Below, piece by piece: positions 21,211 to 36,200 of a DNA stretch of 64,000 nucleotides (within the stretch, counting starts at the first letter, position 1; each line of letters opens with the position of its first letter). The position numbers and the translations under genes were made by a program. The notes beneath the pieces are model-generated. The model had not been told where the DNA came from, did not search any database, and saw nothing but the letters and a program-made list of their open reading frames with translations. This stretch comes from Candidula unifasciata (Eukaryota; Mollusca; Gastropoda; Stylommatophora; Geomitridae). The stretch is from positions 737,751 through 801,750 of the forward strand of contig CAJHNH020008554.1 in NCBI GenBank assembly GCA_905116865.2. Direction: 5' to 3'.

Positions 21211-24200
21211 CTATTAAAAAAATTATAGAAATGCATTAAATTGATGAGTACATTAACATATTATATAATAATAAATTAGTATATGTACTGAAGTGACCTG
21301 TAATGTTTTAGGGAAGTTAGGTATAAATACATTTATGTACACCTTGAAAGTGATGAAAACAGGGGTAACAGCCATCAAGCTAATCCTAAGAAATTAGTCC
21401 ACTGAGCTGTGACTTCTTAAGCTTAATGGAAAGGGGGAGGGGACAAACAATGTAAACACACAAGACAAATAAGATGTTTTGGTCGTTCATGTGGAGGAAG
21501 GCTCCAGCCAAAATGTATGACTTGTCTTGTGTGTGTACAATGTTCTTCTGTCTTTCTTTGTTAAGCTCATTAGTCATAGTTCAGCGGATTCATGTATAAC
21601 TGGAACCCATAAAGAAAGACAAGAATAGCAAATACTGCAGCCTGCTAGAAAACTCTTTGCTGTCTACACTTACTTACTACTTCTAGGGCTGTGTAGGGTT
21701 TAAAGTGGGAAGAGGAAAGGGGGGGGCATGAGCCTGGGGATTAAAGGCAGCACAGCTATTGCAGATGTCACAAATTTGTGCAAGTTAGGATTTGCTCTTA
21801 TTTGAAAGAAAAAAAATCCCATCTCCTATCAGGGATCGAACTGAGATTTCCTGCAAAAGAGCCCAGAATTACTTCTACCACGCATATCCTAAAAGGTGGC
21901 TAAGAAGGTTACCTTATCTTGAAAACTGTATCTCCAAAATCCAATCAATCATGAAAAATTTTATAACCAGCTTTGTGCAAGTTAATAAACAACCAGCGGT
22001 CACCCAGAGAAGACACAAGACTGACACTTCCTGTTGGGTCCAGTCAACCAAGAGAGTTGCTTTATTGACTTGCTGTAGTGGCTTGTTCAAAAGAAGCATA
22101 TAGCTAACAAACAGAAACAGTATAGTTTGCCCCTATGGTAACGTTTAGGACCAGAAATAATTATATATACTAAACACAGCATTTAGGAGGGAGCTTACCT
22201 GCAAACAAATGGATTTTTAATTACAAATTATTACGTCTTATTTTCTCATTATCATTAGCGGTCACTGATTACCCTCTTCAGATTCCTTTTTAATTATGTC
22301 ACTTATCAAGACTGCCCATGTGGGTTCCGGGTCGCAGTGTGGGAGGGGGACAAAAACAGACCCACTGCTCCCCCTCCCAAACAAGCAGGTTGTAGGAGGT
22401 GACCAATTAGGGGTATTTCCATTAAAGTCAGAGTGTAACTATTAGAAAAATAATAAAACAACACTAATGACATGTGAGCATACAAACCTCATTATATGGA
22501 GCAAATATGAACTGAAATATAATGATGAGCCCAATTAATGTTGGCTGGGTATCAAAACCAAAGGCTGAGTACAGGATGGTCTTCTTCATGAGTAGAGCAA
22601 ACACTAAAAAGCACAAGAACAGGTTAACCTGCAAATGAAATAAGAAAATTGTATATATTAATATATGTATATATTTATTTGCATTTTCTGCAGGAACAGG
22701 TTAACCTGTAAATGATATAAGAAAATTTTATACATATATATATACATTTTTTTAACACACTCACGCACACACACACATATATATATATTTACCCTGTATG
22801 CTAAAATTCAACATACTTTGTTTTATATTCTAAGCTTTATGCTGCCCGGTGAAAGTAGTGCATGTATGCTTTATTCCTTGAGGTGAAGTACTCGTCTGGT
22901 ATCTCTAAAGTTATCTTATGGGACTGACAAAATTAAAACACACTCAGACACATGGACAGAATAGACACTGAATTTGTAGCCTACAGGGTCAAATGTTTAT
23001 TAGAAAAACTGGATCACATTATGCGTTATTTGGGACACATGAGCAGTAGCTGATCACACATGAAGCATTGGTTGTGACTGAAAGAGCTTTAGAAAATTTT
23101 AAGGACCATTTTCACAACCGTGGTGCATCAAGCATAGGACAGGAAACTCATACTTTTACAGACCAGTTGGTCCTCGGTTGATATGGTCAACATCTCAGCC
23201 CTGGGTTGATATGGTCAACATCTCAGCCCTGGGTTGATATGGTCAACATCTCTGCCCCCGGTTGATTTGGTCAACATCTCAGCCCTCGGTTGATACAGTC
23301 AACATCTCGCTGGCCACCTATACTTTCCAGACATAATCTGGAACCTATTTTATGTTGGGTCGACCTGGGAGCTAAGGTCAGTTCTGAAGGGAAACAAATT
23401 CACCTTGATGCAGATTTGAACACAAGACTTCTGGTTGGCAGGTGGGTATCTAGCCAGTACAGTGCCCCCTGGGCATATAGCGCTATACAATTTTTTCCCC
23501 ACAGAACAGTCCATATACAAGGGGATGATATCAACATCACAACTGCCACCTTTACTTTTTTATATTCATTTTAGCCTTGATTGACAGTTGTGATAAAATA
23601 AACATCTGCCTTAATGTGGATAAAAAATCTGTGTCAATTATACTTGAACTGTACAGTCTTCTGTCTCTGTAACAGAGTAAATAACATTCAGAAAAAGAAT
23701 CATCACTGTGTCATTAAACAAAAAAAAAAAAATTCACACACACAATTTTCTGTTTGTTTATTTCAGACAACTGTTTAAAAAAAAAAATCCATACTCAAAG
23801 AACACAAAACAATGCTTTGTCACACTCACAGAGTCAGTAACAGCTACACAAATGAAACAATCATGCACATTTGACTTACCTGAGACAAAATCAGCTGTTT
23901 CAAAACATGGTTGAGGTACCAGTGACCTAACTCATGACTCAGAACAGCTAAGACCTCATTGTTGCTGCAACCTTTCTTTTTCTTTTTCGTTGCTTCACCC
24001 TCTTCTGTCTTTTCTTTATTCTCTGTATCACTCTCTTTATTTTCGTTTATTGGCTGTCCATCATCTTCAGAGTTTTTGCTTTCATTAGATTCCGTATCAT
24101 TTTTCTGAAGAACAAAATTGTACAGGAAAAATATAAATGACACTTAAAAAGAGAAATATCTCCCTATGATACAAATATTACAGATTACATTGAAAATAAT

Positions 24201-27200
24201 AACCAAAACAATTTACTTAAGTATTACCTGGCCAGATAATTTCTACTTCCTCAATAATTCCATGCTTCTCTGGAAGATTAAAGATAAAAAAAAAACAGTA
24301 GAAGAAGAAGACAAAAAAGAAGAAGAAAAAGAAGCAGACAAAGAAGAAAAGGAAGAGGAAGACACATTTTAAAATTTAAACTTTACCCATTCAAAACTGT
24401 TGCATCATAGATTCACACGCAGTGATCTAAACAGCCACAATTTGATAGGAATATAAAAGTAGCATATGCCAGAAACAGCGCTCAACCATATAAATATTGG
24501 GGCACCTAATGGTTACGACACAATCTGTGGACGGGTGTTTCATCTAGGAAGAATATGTTAACAAAGGTGAAGACATGCATGCTCCATGCAGAGTGGTAAG
24601 CATAGCTTCTGAGGTTCTGGGTAGTTAGGATTCTTTGGATATTCTCTACAGGTCAGACTGGTGTGTTGGGAAATGAGCAGGCAGATAGACTGGTCGGTTT
24701 TGCACCACCTGGTGGTGAACTGATGTATGACAAACTAGATGTTGTGAGGACCCTATGGGTGCGAGTGAACAGTGAGGAGGCACAAATAGACCATTACGAT
24801 CTGAGGAGAAAGGCACGGTGGAGAGTTACCAGGGGATCTGCCCGACACTCAACGGAACGGCGAAATAGATGTACAATCAGACAGTTACTAGTACCATCGT
24901 AATTGGAACTCTTCGCTTGCTGCTGAAAATGGGGACAGAGCACTTATGGAAGTGTCCCCAGTGCTAGGATTTCACTTCCTTATTCAACATTCAACATCTA
25001 GGAAGAAAAAGATTAACTTGAATGTACCTGTTTACTATCATCTGCATCAGCTGCTTGTTCACCGCCCTCCTCTTTCTTGTTGTCAGGGGTATAGTCCTCA
25101 AGGAGAGTATCAAACAAAACAATGCGCTTGTTGTTAAAGAAGCCGTAGAAGTAAGCATTGCTGTGCGAAGACCTCTTGGAGCCTGGTTACAAAAGACACA
25201 AGAAATTACTGGTAAACTACAGACTTGACAAATTAATGCTGTATGGGCCAGAAACATAGACAACACTCAAAACAGTTCCTAGTGAAAACCAGTCATTCAT
25301 TTAACTAGTGCCTGTGTGGAATAAAGATAATTAAACAGTATCCCCGGGTGGGTTCCGGGGCCCTATTGTGGAGAAAACAAGAATAGACCCACTGCCTACC
25401 CAAACGCATGTCGTAAGACTGGACTAATTGGGAGCTTCCTTTGAAGTCAGATTGCATCTGCCTGAGAGGCAAGGTACTAGCAGTCTGCATACAAATGAGT
25501 CAGATCTGTAAAACGGATGCACACTCAACAATCAGGTTCTGGAATGCGACTGCAGTCCATAAGTGGATGAACAACCATAACTTTCCGCCAGAGTTTACAG
25601 CTGGTGAATGTGAAAAACGAAGAAGAAAAAGAAAACGGTATGACAGCATCACTAATGAGGAGGAGGCATCAAATAACACTGTACACAATTTGAATGCAGC
25701 CAGGGCAAGTTGTGTGACAATCTGAGTCTTCTAATTTTTAGAGGGGTACAGACCCTGGGTCACCCCGAAACGTCCTGGCCAACAGGGCTCTGGTGAAGTT
25801 GCGACAGGCCTAGCAAGCCGGCAATGGATGTATTACCGCTAGAGAAATCAAAATGAGATATAAACGGACTGATCAAACGGTATCTGACCATGGCAATGTT
25901 AAGGGAAAATTTTTCAAAGTAGTTAAAAATATGCGGAAAAGAGATGAGAGCTACAACCCCACTGAAATAATAAATGATAAGATAGGAAGGCCATTGATAG
26001 ATCCACCTGAGATAGCAGAAAGATGGAGGGAATACTTCAATGAGCTCTTTAATCCTCTAGGAGATCATCAGGAAAGAACAACTGAAGAGCACAGAGCAAC
26101 AGTGTTAGAACCACACATACTAATGGATGAAATAGAAAAAGTCATTAAACAGTCTCCCAAATATAAAGCACCAGGAGCTGTTAGATTACCAACAGAAAAA
26201 ATTCAAGCAGCATCAGATGGCTTCACAGAATTTTCAATGCAGCATGGGTATAACAAACGGCTCCTTTTGATTGGCAACATGCAATAGTTATACCATTGTG
26301 GAAGAACAAAGGAAGCAAACGAGAATGCGGTCAATATCGAGGCATCTTTCTTTTAAGCCATGTTGGCAAAAATGTATGCCAAGATAATAGAAACAAGACT
26401 GAGACCAGTGATAGAACCACAGCTGGCAGAAGAACAGATGGGATTTAGGAGAAATAGAAGCTGCACAGATGCAATCTTCACACTTAAACAGTTAATAGAA
26501 AAGAACATTGAATACAATTAGAACTTATTTGTGGCATTCGTAGACCAGGAGAAGGCATTTGACAGAGTCGACAGACAATTATTATGGAAAATAATGGCAA
26601 GATATGGAGTAAGCGAACACCTCATCGAAGTGTACAAAAGTTTATACAGGGATTGTAGAAGTGTAGTTAGAATAAATCAGGGAACATCTCATCCTTTCAC
26701 AGTGACATCTGGAGTAAGACAGGGGTGTGTCTTATCACCACTGCTGTTTATCACCTACATCGACAGTATATGCAAGAATGCCAAGCCCATGAATGAAGAT
26801 CTTAGTAAGATCAACGAATTACTCTTTGCAGATGACCAGGCCTTGATAGCAGATACAGCCATGAAATTGCAACAACATCTAACATCCATTAATGAAGAAT
26901 GTAAAACAAATAATATGAGAAACAACACTGAAAAGACAGAAGTAATGTCAATAGGAAAAAAGAATTAAACAGGCATCTGAGTTTAAATATCTGGGAACTA
27001 CATTTACCGAAGATGGGAAATTGGATAAAGAAATTGACATTAGATGCAGTAAAGCAAACCAATTATTGGGACAGCTAGCTCCCCTCTTACAGCATAAGAC
27101 AATCCCAATCAGCATAAAGAGACATCTTATTCAAAGCATATTTATTCCAACTCTGTGCTACCAGTGCCAGACATGGTCACTCACAACAAACCATAAAAGA

Positions 27201-30200
27201 AAATTAGTAACCATGGAAATGAGATGTCTGAGAAGGGCTGTAGGAGTGACCATAAGAGATAAGATCAGGAATGAGATCATAAGAGAACAAGTCGGCACAG
27301 AACCAATTCTTGATTACATACAAAGACAGCAAGTGAAATGGTTTGCCCACTTAGAGAGAATGCCTTGTGACACCACACAATACAAAGCATACATGGAAAG
27401 AGAAGAAGGACGTAGAGCACGGGGTAGACCAAGAACAAGATGGAAGGATAACATCATAGAAACTCTACAACAGCACGATGTGCCTATGGTCGAGGCAGCC
27501 AGAATAGCTAGAAACAGAACCTTATATCTCCCTCGACACCCTCAGCGGTAAAAGAGGAAGTGAAGAAGAAGAAGACAGACTTGTAGTATAATGGTGTTTA
27601 GAGGGGTACAGACTTGTAGTATCATGGTGTTTAGAGGGGTACAGACTTGTAGTATCATGGTGTTTAGAGGGGTACAGACTTGTAGTATCATGGTGTATTG
27701 CTGAGGTACTACAAGATTACAACTTCTCACAGCCCTTGGTACCATTGATGATGTACTGCTGGAGGAAAGGGGGCTCTCTTTGTTAAGTTTTGAGGAAATA
27801 AAGGTGCCTTGTCCAATTACTATACAGCAAAGGCAACGTAACCTGGGTACTCAGGCACTTTGAGCACCCCCACCTCTAATAATTTTTAAGGAACGGAGCT
27901 CCTCCCACCATGTATAGATGTCATTTTTCAAATTCTTCAGTCCCAAGCAGCGCCTGATGTGTTAAAGAACCTACCCTCTGATTTCTTCTTCTTCGTCTTC
28001 TTCTTTGCGGTCACCAGCTGTAAACTCTGGCGGAAAGTTCTGGTTGTTCATCCACTTCTGGACTGCAGTCCTGTTCGAAAACCTGAGTGTTGCGTGTGCA
28101 TCTGTTTTACAGCTCTGACATATTTGTGTGCAGACTGCTGGTTCCTTGCCTCTCATGCAGATGCACTCCGACTTCGAAGGAAGCTCCCAATAAGTCGACT
28201 CTTACGACTTGCTTTTGGGTAGGCAGTGGGTCTATTCTTGTTTTTCCTATAAACGGGCCCCGGAATCCACACGGGGATCTGATTCCTTTCCAGAGAATAA
28301 TCTGCTTCTTACTTTTTCCATATTTGATCAGAATATATTAAAAACACCCGGCTTTTGCAAATGGTCTCTGCTGATGTGTATATTGCCACTTTTCTTCTTG
28401 TTCTTTCTTTGTGATCACTGGCTGTAAACTTTGGCGGAAAGTTCCAGAACCTGAGTGCTGCATATACATCCCTTTTACAGATTTGACTAATGTTTATTAT
28501 TGTGAAACCTTCTGGTATCAAAAGCGTTAAGTTCATACATTTCATATTAATTAAAATATTACTACATTTATTTGCCATTCAACACATAATAATAATGCTA
28601 ATTATGCTGGCAGATCAAAAACACGGTGAAAAAAAATAACATCAAGAAACTCTATGCCTGTATTAGGTATTTATGGACAGGCAGGTGGAAAAGCATGAAC
28701 CAGAACCATAATTTCTCCCGACCCCTAAAGCAGCAACAGAACAACAAGATTAATTAATATTAGTATAAGCAAAGTAAAAGACCCTTCTCACGGCAGCATC
28801 GTGTCCGGCTCACAGTGCTAGACCTGCATTTTGATAGAAAAACTGGCACTTGATGAACCTTGCACCAAGCGCTAGACTCAGTAGATGGACAACTGAATCA
28901 GTTAAGGAACGCACATCATACGTTCATAGGTTCCTACTTAGAAGCCCAATAAACGCATGATGCGCCAATTTTATGACTCTTTTTACTACCCCCTGGGCCT
29001 GTGATGCTAAACCCCCTGGGACTCAAAGAGTTCAGGCTAGGCTGACCTTCAAGCCAAGGTCAATTATGAGAAAATCCGCTTGACAGACATTTGAACTCTA
29101 GACCTACAGGCTGGCAGGCAGAACATGATTATAATCACGAAAAAACAAAAATGTGAGAGTTAAAAATCAAATCATGAAAAGTTACAATTTAAGACAAAAT
29201 GAAAAAAAATTACCTTCTACAACAAAGAGCTTTTTGAGAGGGAATTTAATATTGCTAGCCAGCTCTTCAATGCGCGAGCGAAGCTCTCCGTCGGGCAGCG
29301 GTGTAAATTTGTCAAACAGTGGAGCAATGTAGTCAGCATAAACAGTAAAAATTACCTATAATGAAGTCAAGAATAAACAAATATATATTTAAAAAAAATT
29401 AGAAAACTAGTAACAACCAACAAACTAGGGCAAAAATGCACGGGTAACACAAAGACACCTGATCTGAAAGTCTGGCAATCATGTGAAATGAACCATGTCA
29501 GCCTATGTAAGGGCTATTCAAGTAAGTTTACTCAGGAGGCCAAATTGCTGAACATCTGGATCGTCACGGTTCAGAGATCCAAGTTCTAGGGCAGAAAAAT
29601 CATCGTTTTAGTAGTCATTTACAGGCCAGTTGCCTGCACACATCAGTCTGGTGTCGGTTCATCCGGTTTTTTTAAATTCTCTAATAAATAAAGTCCATCA
29701 ACTCCTTACTTGACCATGACGTCTCATGAGGCCAATGTCTTGCCCATGTCATCAAAACCAGCAGCTGTGCCAAGATATTTAAATGTCATCTAAGATGTCT
29801 GTTTTCCCCCCTTTGATGAACTTTTTTGACAAAAAAGCAGCAGATAGAGAGAGTATGGCATCTGTCTGTTAATCAATTTTTGTTGCTGCTGACAACAGCA
29901 TGTCCTAACAAAACAATAAAATCCACAGTCCTCAGTCAATCAGGTGCCATCTCCGCAGTGAAGGTTGGCTATAATGGAACTCCCATACATTCTGTCCTTT
30001 GTCTTAGATGTACACTCTCTCAAACTACTGTTTAACCATCTCTTGATATTGTTCTCTCACTTGTATCATTGCTTACCTCTTGCCTTTTGACTTGAAAAAA
30101 AAAATCCAGTATGTTTTTATAGGAGTGTTGTCTTTTAATGAGTCCTACACATCTATTCGTCTGCATCTGTGGCTTAGGTGTGCGAATGAACTTTGTAATG

Positions 30201-33200
30201 CCAGGGTGCCAGGTTTGATCCCAGCTGCAGGCAATTTTGCAGCAGAACATCTTGGTTTCGACAGACGTACCGAGGGCCAATCGTTTAGAAAACAATGGCA
30301 AACTCAGTCAGTCAGTAGCCATGTCTTTTGCAGAACCTTGCTCCCATAACAACCCTCGGGAAAACTCGATCACAAGCAAGATGTCCTGCGTCTGATACAC
30401 CCACCTGGGGACCATCTGCCACATCCTGCACCCATCTTCTCTATGGCCTTCCTAATCCTCTCTTCTCAGGCATGTACCCCTCCGTTACAGTTCTCTAAAC
30501 TTTTGTGACGTTGCAAGTGACCAAAATAGTTCAATTTTTCTGTGTTTTATCGTCTTTAATAGCCAACCTTCTTCAACATTCAGTTCTTGAGGTATGGATG
30601 CATTTTATCTTTTCTTTACTCATCAAATGGTAAACTACTGAAAGTAAATTTGCCCATAAAAACCACAACAGCCAAAACATGCTGGGCTTGGTTCTCCGAT
30701 GTCCTGTAAAGGATACACAACTAACTAACATTTCTATCCAAACATTCCCTACTATGTTCATGGAGTCAATAAATATGCATTAATTTGTAAACCCATATGG
30801 TACCGCAAATCCCACCTCCTTTTGTGAGGCTCCTGGTACCTATTGGATAGATGACAATATAATTACTGGGACAAACAGCACTGCTTAGAGATGGACTGAA
30901 ACCCACTCAAGTTGGTCGTGAGGGGGGGTGGGGGGAGAGGGGTCTAAGTCGGGAAAAAAGGAGAAAATAAGAACTGCAGATTCTACTATTTCATTCATTA
31001 AAACCTTTCAGAACCTCTCTAGTGTCCCTATGATAGTGTCTGGTATAAGGGTTTGTGAGTTCCACTGATCTCAAGAGCTATGTTGACAGTTGTTAAACTA
31101 CTTAGAAGACAGCTAATCTAACTGCTATGTAACTTAGAAAAATAAAACAATTAACAAAATTAAATTAATAAATATGAAAGATATGAGTGATTCATGTAAA
31201 ATAAAATCAAAAGCAAAAGCCAGATTTTTGGCTAAGTTACAGAACACAGTGGCTTACGGTGAATTAAAAAAAAAAATCTCCATAAAAGTCCATTGTTTCG
31301 AACACAAGACAGTTAGGTAAGAGGCAAGTGTCTAGCCACTGTGCTATCATGGATCTTGCCTCCTTTTGTAAGGCTAATGGTAATTGTTGGAGAGACTAAA
31401 AATACAATTACGGACACTCACAACATCATCTGGCACTGGACTGAAATCCCCTCACTCAACAGCAACAACAACAACAAAAAATGTAAAATAACAACAGATG
31501 AGATGTCTTAAGAGAGCTGCTGGTGTGACAAGAACAGATAAAATCAGGAATATAGAAATTAAAAGAAGACTAGGACTAAACCAGTTCATTAAAGAACAAC
31601 AAGTGAGATGGTTTGGCCACTTGACGATAATTCCCTGGTACCAACTGCCACAGAGAGACATGCTAAATAGATATAATGAACACAGAGCAAGCGGAAGACC
31701 ACGCAAGATATGAAGTGACGCCATCAGGAGCAACCTAAAAGAAATTAACACCAACTTGTTCAATGCATTGGAAAAAGTGCACAAACGAACCTTACATCTT
31801 TCCCCAACACCTTGCTGAGGTAAATGGTGGAAGAGAAGAAGAAGAAGAAGAGGATGTAAAATTAAAAACAAATACAAAGACTAGATTTTTGACAAAGTTG
31901 AAAAAAAAAAACCAGTGGTAATTACAGTGACATTTAAAAAAAAACTACCATAAAAGTCTGTGGGCTGAATAATCTGCAATGATATACAGAAATATGTTAC
32001 TTACCAGGGAAACAATTAGTGCAAACAGCCACGCATAAATGAAAAAGTAGTCGCCTCCAGCCTGGATAATGAAGATCAACGCAGCTGTAACTGGCAACGA
32101 TATGACCAGAGTAACTCCCATGTGCTTCAGGGTGTCTTTGAAGAAAAATCCAAGAGTCTGCAAAATAATAAAAATATATATATTCTTCTTCTTCTTTCGT
32201 TCGCCTGAAATAAGTTGTCTATATCAGCAGTTTTGTCTCTTGTATAAATTTCACTGTCGTTGTTAGTTCATTCAATGGTCCATAGAGTTTACGTTCCACT
32301 GAATATATATATAATAATAAAACAAACAAACTGGAGGACAAGGCAGGCAAACGTTAGATAGTGATACAAGTTGAGAGAAGGGTTAGGTTCATGTAAATCT
32401 CCCCAAACAAAGTAGTTCACTTTTCATTAACAAGTTTGTTGGGCTGGTCGACTTTCCTAAAAGTTAAGGGAGTGTCCCGCTCTGTTGTTTGCTTACTGTC
32501 TTGACTTGCATTTACATTTTCATTCCAAGAAAGAGAATGCCAATGACATAGGTTGCAGCACGCTCTAGAGGTGGTTGTGTTGGGACTATTTTCCATGTTT
32601 TTGGAGTGTTAAGAGCGCTGGCCTGCTGAAATATACAACATGCGATGTCAATGGCATTGCGGAACACCCCTGTAACCTTGTGCCAAGGTGACAGTTTCAG
32701 GAACGACCAATCACAAGTGAGCTAGTGTGTATATGGGCGAAGTGTAGGGAGATCAAGGTTACTTTTACCCAGAGATGATATGAACATCACTTTAATATTT
32801 CTGCTCTTTCTCCTTAGAGACCAATGATGAAAGATCAAGTCCTTTTCTGTGGTTACTCCAGAACCAGTACCGCATGTGAGACCAAACTTCAATAACTCTC
32901 GGAGCATTTACGCTGTTTATGTGACATGCTATACTGACTGAGTTCCTCATTAGTTTAGGCTTCATATGCAAGATAAGACTGGAGCATGAAGAGTGGATCT
33001 CAGAGGTGAAGTGGTCAAGCCATTTGCCTCACGTTCTGAAGGTTGTTGGTTCATTTCAGGGCTGTGCCGTTCAGTTCATAAGTGCAGTTTTTATGGCGAT
33101 CTCTGCAAATTGTCGCCAGAGCTACAGAGCTCGTGTTCTGTGCGGCTCTCTCGGAGGGTGGCTAGCCTTTCTGCTGACAGAAACTGTGTCATATGGGATA

Positions 33201-36200
33201 AAACCCGGTGCAATGAAGTTGATCCTCTAGACTTGAACCTTCAACTTTTTAGGAGCATGGAAGATGCCTATGGTATTCAGAAAAGGTGCCACCTTTAATG
33301 TAAATGTTTCATACTACAAATTCTGGTTAATCTAAGTGGGAAGAAGGCATTTTATGGTGAGGGGTAGGGATGAGTGCCTTCTTGGGTCATGAACAGTAAT
33401 GCATCTTTACCTTGTCTTAGTCTTAGTCGAGGTTTCAACTTCACTGCACTCAAGTTCCCCCCACACTTGCTCCATTCCTGTGCCAGTGAAAATCAAATGA
33501 AATGTCCCTCAGTGTCGCATTTGAAAAACTGGTGAACAATTAGTCCTGGCTCAATCTAAAAATATGTGCACCCAATAAATGCATATGGCAGTTGCTAGAG
33601 GTACTAAAGCCAACAGTCACCACCAGAAATGCATTTTGTTGTGATGGAAGTAATTAGGCACAACAAGTTGGCTAACACACTTAGAATTATTACATAAGGT
33701 ATTTCACCAGCCCACACGTAAACCAGCTACCGGCTATATTGAGAATAACAACTCAAGCGCTGCACAAATAAATGGCACTCCACATTTAAAAAAAGCTCAC
33801 AGGGCTGCACTAAGCCCTAAACTCAGTAGCTCAGGCAGTGAAACCATAAAGTACCGTCCATATGTGGAAACTGCATTACCCTGTACCATATTGTAGCGGT
33901 TAAAAAATAAGATAAAATCCTACACATCCCCCTCCCACCCCACACACAATTAAATTAGCTTCCAAATTCTGAAAGCTATCCTCTCTTTGGGAGTGTGGTC
34001 ATCATCAACTGGTAAACCTGGTATTCATCTTTTCTCATGACATATAAGACCATTTTCTCCCTACACCCTACCTGTTTGTTAAATCCATGTTTTTCTTCAA
34101 TGACAAAAGTACTGTAAAGGGACCAAGGCAATGACATAATGCAAGAAAATATCATCCCAATCACCAAGAACACAAGTGATTGTATTATCTGTAGATCAAA
34201 CAGAACATGAGATTACTTGTGAACATAAATTACAAATCAAGATTAAGTTTCAACAGCGCAAACAGAATTGTCAGGTCTGGGAAGTTAGCCCGGTCAACTA
34301 ATGCTCACTGAAATTGGATGTGTTGGTTGAAAGGCATAAATATTGCAGCTTTGCTGTAAACAGGCACAAAGCAAGTAAGTCATTCGGACGGACGAAATGA
34401 AGAATTGTCAGATTCTGACATTCTTCTTTCTCTTAGCATTCACCGGCTGTAAACTTCAGCAGAAGTTTCTGGTTGTTCATCCACTTCTGGACTTCAGTCT
34501 TGTTCCAGAACCTGAATCCTGCACGCACATTTGTTTTACAGATCTGGCTTACTTTATGCAGACTGTTGGTCCCTTGACATGCAGGCAGATGCACCTCCAT
34601 TTAGGAAGAAAAATCCCTAATTAATCCTCTTTTAAATTAGGGCCCAGGACCCACATCATCATCTAGTGCCTTGCCTGCTGGCGTAGACACTAATGCAGCT
34701 TGACAGATCTTTGTCTTTGGCGTTCTGGATCAAATCCACTGATGATATTCCTCCATGCCACTGTCTAATGCCATCCACCATCAATTCTCTTGGTCTGCCT
34801 CTGTTTCTTCTACCAGGGATCTTTCCAGTCATCACAATATTTACCAGTGTTCCTTTTCTCATATTTGATCAAAGAACTTTCTCCTTCTCATTGTTGTATA
34901 TAATGTTCTACTTTCATTAGCCATTTCCAGGCAATCATTGTTAGTTATTGATTATTAGAAATCCTAAAAGCTATCCACACTTTAAAGAACAACAAAGCAC
35001 CAGGCAAAGACGAATTGTCAGCAGAACTTCTCAAAGTAGATCCCAACACAACTGCTAGCATTCTAGAACCATTGTTCAAGGATATTTGGGAAAAAGAAGT
35101 TTTGCCTGATGACTGGACTGAAGGAACAATAGTCAAAATCCCAAAAAAGGAGACTTAACAGACTGCAATAATTGGAGGGGAATTACTCTCCTCTCAGTAC
35201 CAAGCAAATGTAAAATCATCATAATGCGGCTTGAAAAAGGAGTAGATAAATGCCTACGAGTGGAACAAGCAGGATTCAGAAAGGGCAGAGGAACAACTGA
35301 GCACATCTTTGCCATACGGAACATTTTAGAACAATGCAACGAATGGCAGAGAAGTATATATATTAATTGTGTGGACTTTGAGAAAGCTTTTGACAGCGTC
35401 CATAGAGACGGTCTGTGGAAAATTTTACGACATTATGGAATTCCAGAAAAAATAGTCAACATAATTGCTCTCCTCTATAAAGACTTTTCCTGCAGTATAA
35501 AAAATTACAATACATCTTTCCCAGTAAAGACGGGTGTAAGACAGGGATTTGTTATGTCATCTCTCCTCTTCAACCTTGTGATTGATTGGATACTAAAGAA
35601 CACAGTAGACAGGACATTAAGAGGCATACGATGGACTCCATTCACCATGCTTGAGGACCTTGATTTTGCAGATGATATAGCACTCATATCACATAAATAT
35701 GAACATATACAAGAGAAAAGTAACAGACTAAACTGCACAGCAGATATGGTGGGACTGAGAATAAATACAAAGAAAACTAAGATCATGACAAACAGTCCAA
35801 ACCAACAACCAGTGACCATAAGTAACCAATCACTTGAAAATGTAGAACATTTCACGTATCTTGGCAGTGTGGTGTCCCTACTGGGAGGGACAAAGGAAGA
35901 CATACAGTTACGTCTGAACAAAGCTAGAGCTGCTTTTGGAAGGATGAGGCAAATCTGGAAATCCAACAATTACTGCAGAGGAACGAAACTCCGACTCTAC
36001 AAGAGCATCATTTTGCCAGTTCTTCTCTATGGAGCGGAATGCTGGAGAATGACCAAAAAGGATGCACACAAGCTGTCCACCTTCCACCACACATGTCTAC
36101 GTAGAATTATCAAAATTTTCTGGCCAGATACAATCTCAAACACTAAACTACTTCAAACCACAAACCAAGAAACTTTAGACAGTATGATTACCAAGAGAAG

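Noticed and set aside
20840..21217. 125-residue frame on the + strand
   Set aside because: It is the shadow of ZMPSTE24 exon 10 on the other strand, which has the conserved product and splice sites.
24166..24372. Acidic + strand frame rich in Lys/Glu
   Set aside because: It is a GAA-rich low-complexity stretch next to ZMPSTE24 exon 8 on the opposite strand, and probably a retroposon tail.
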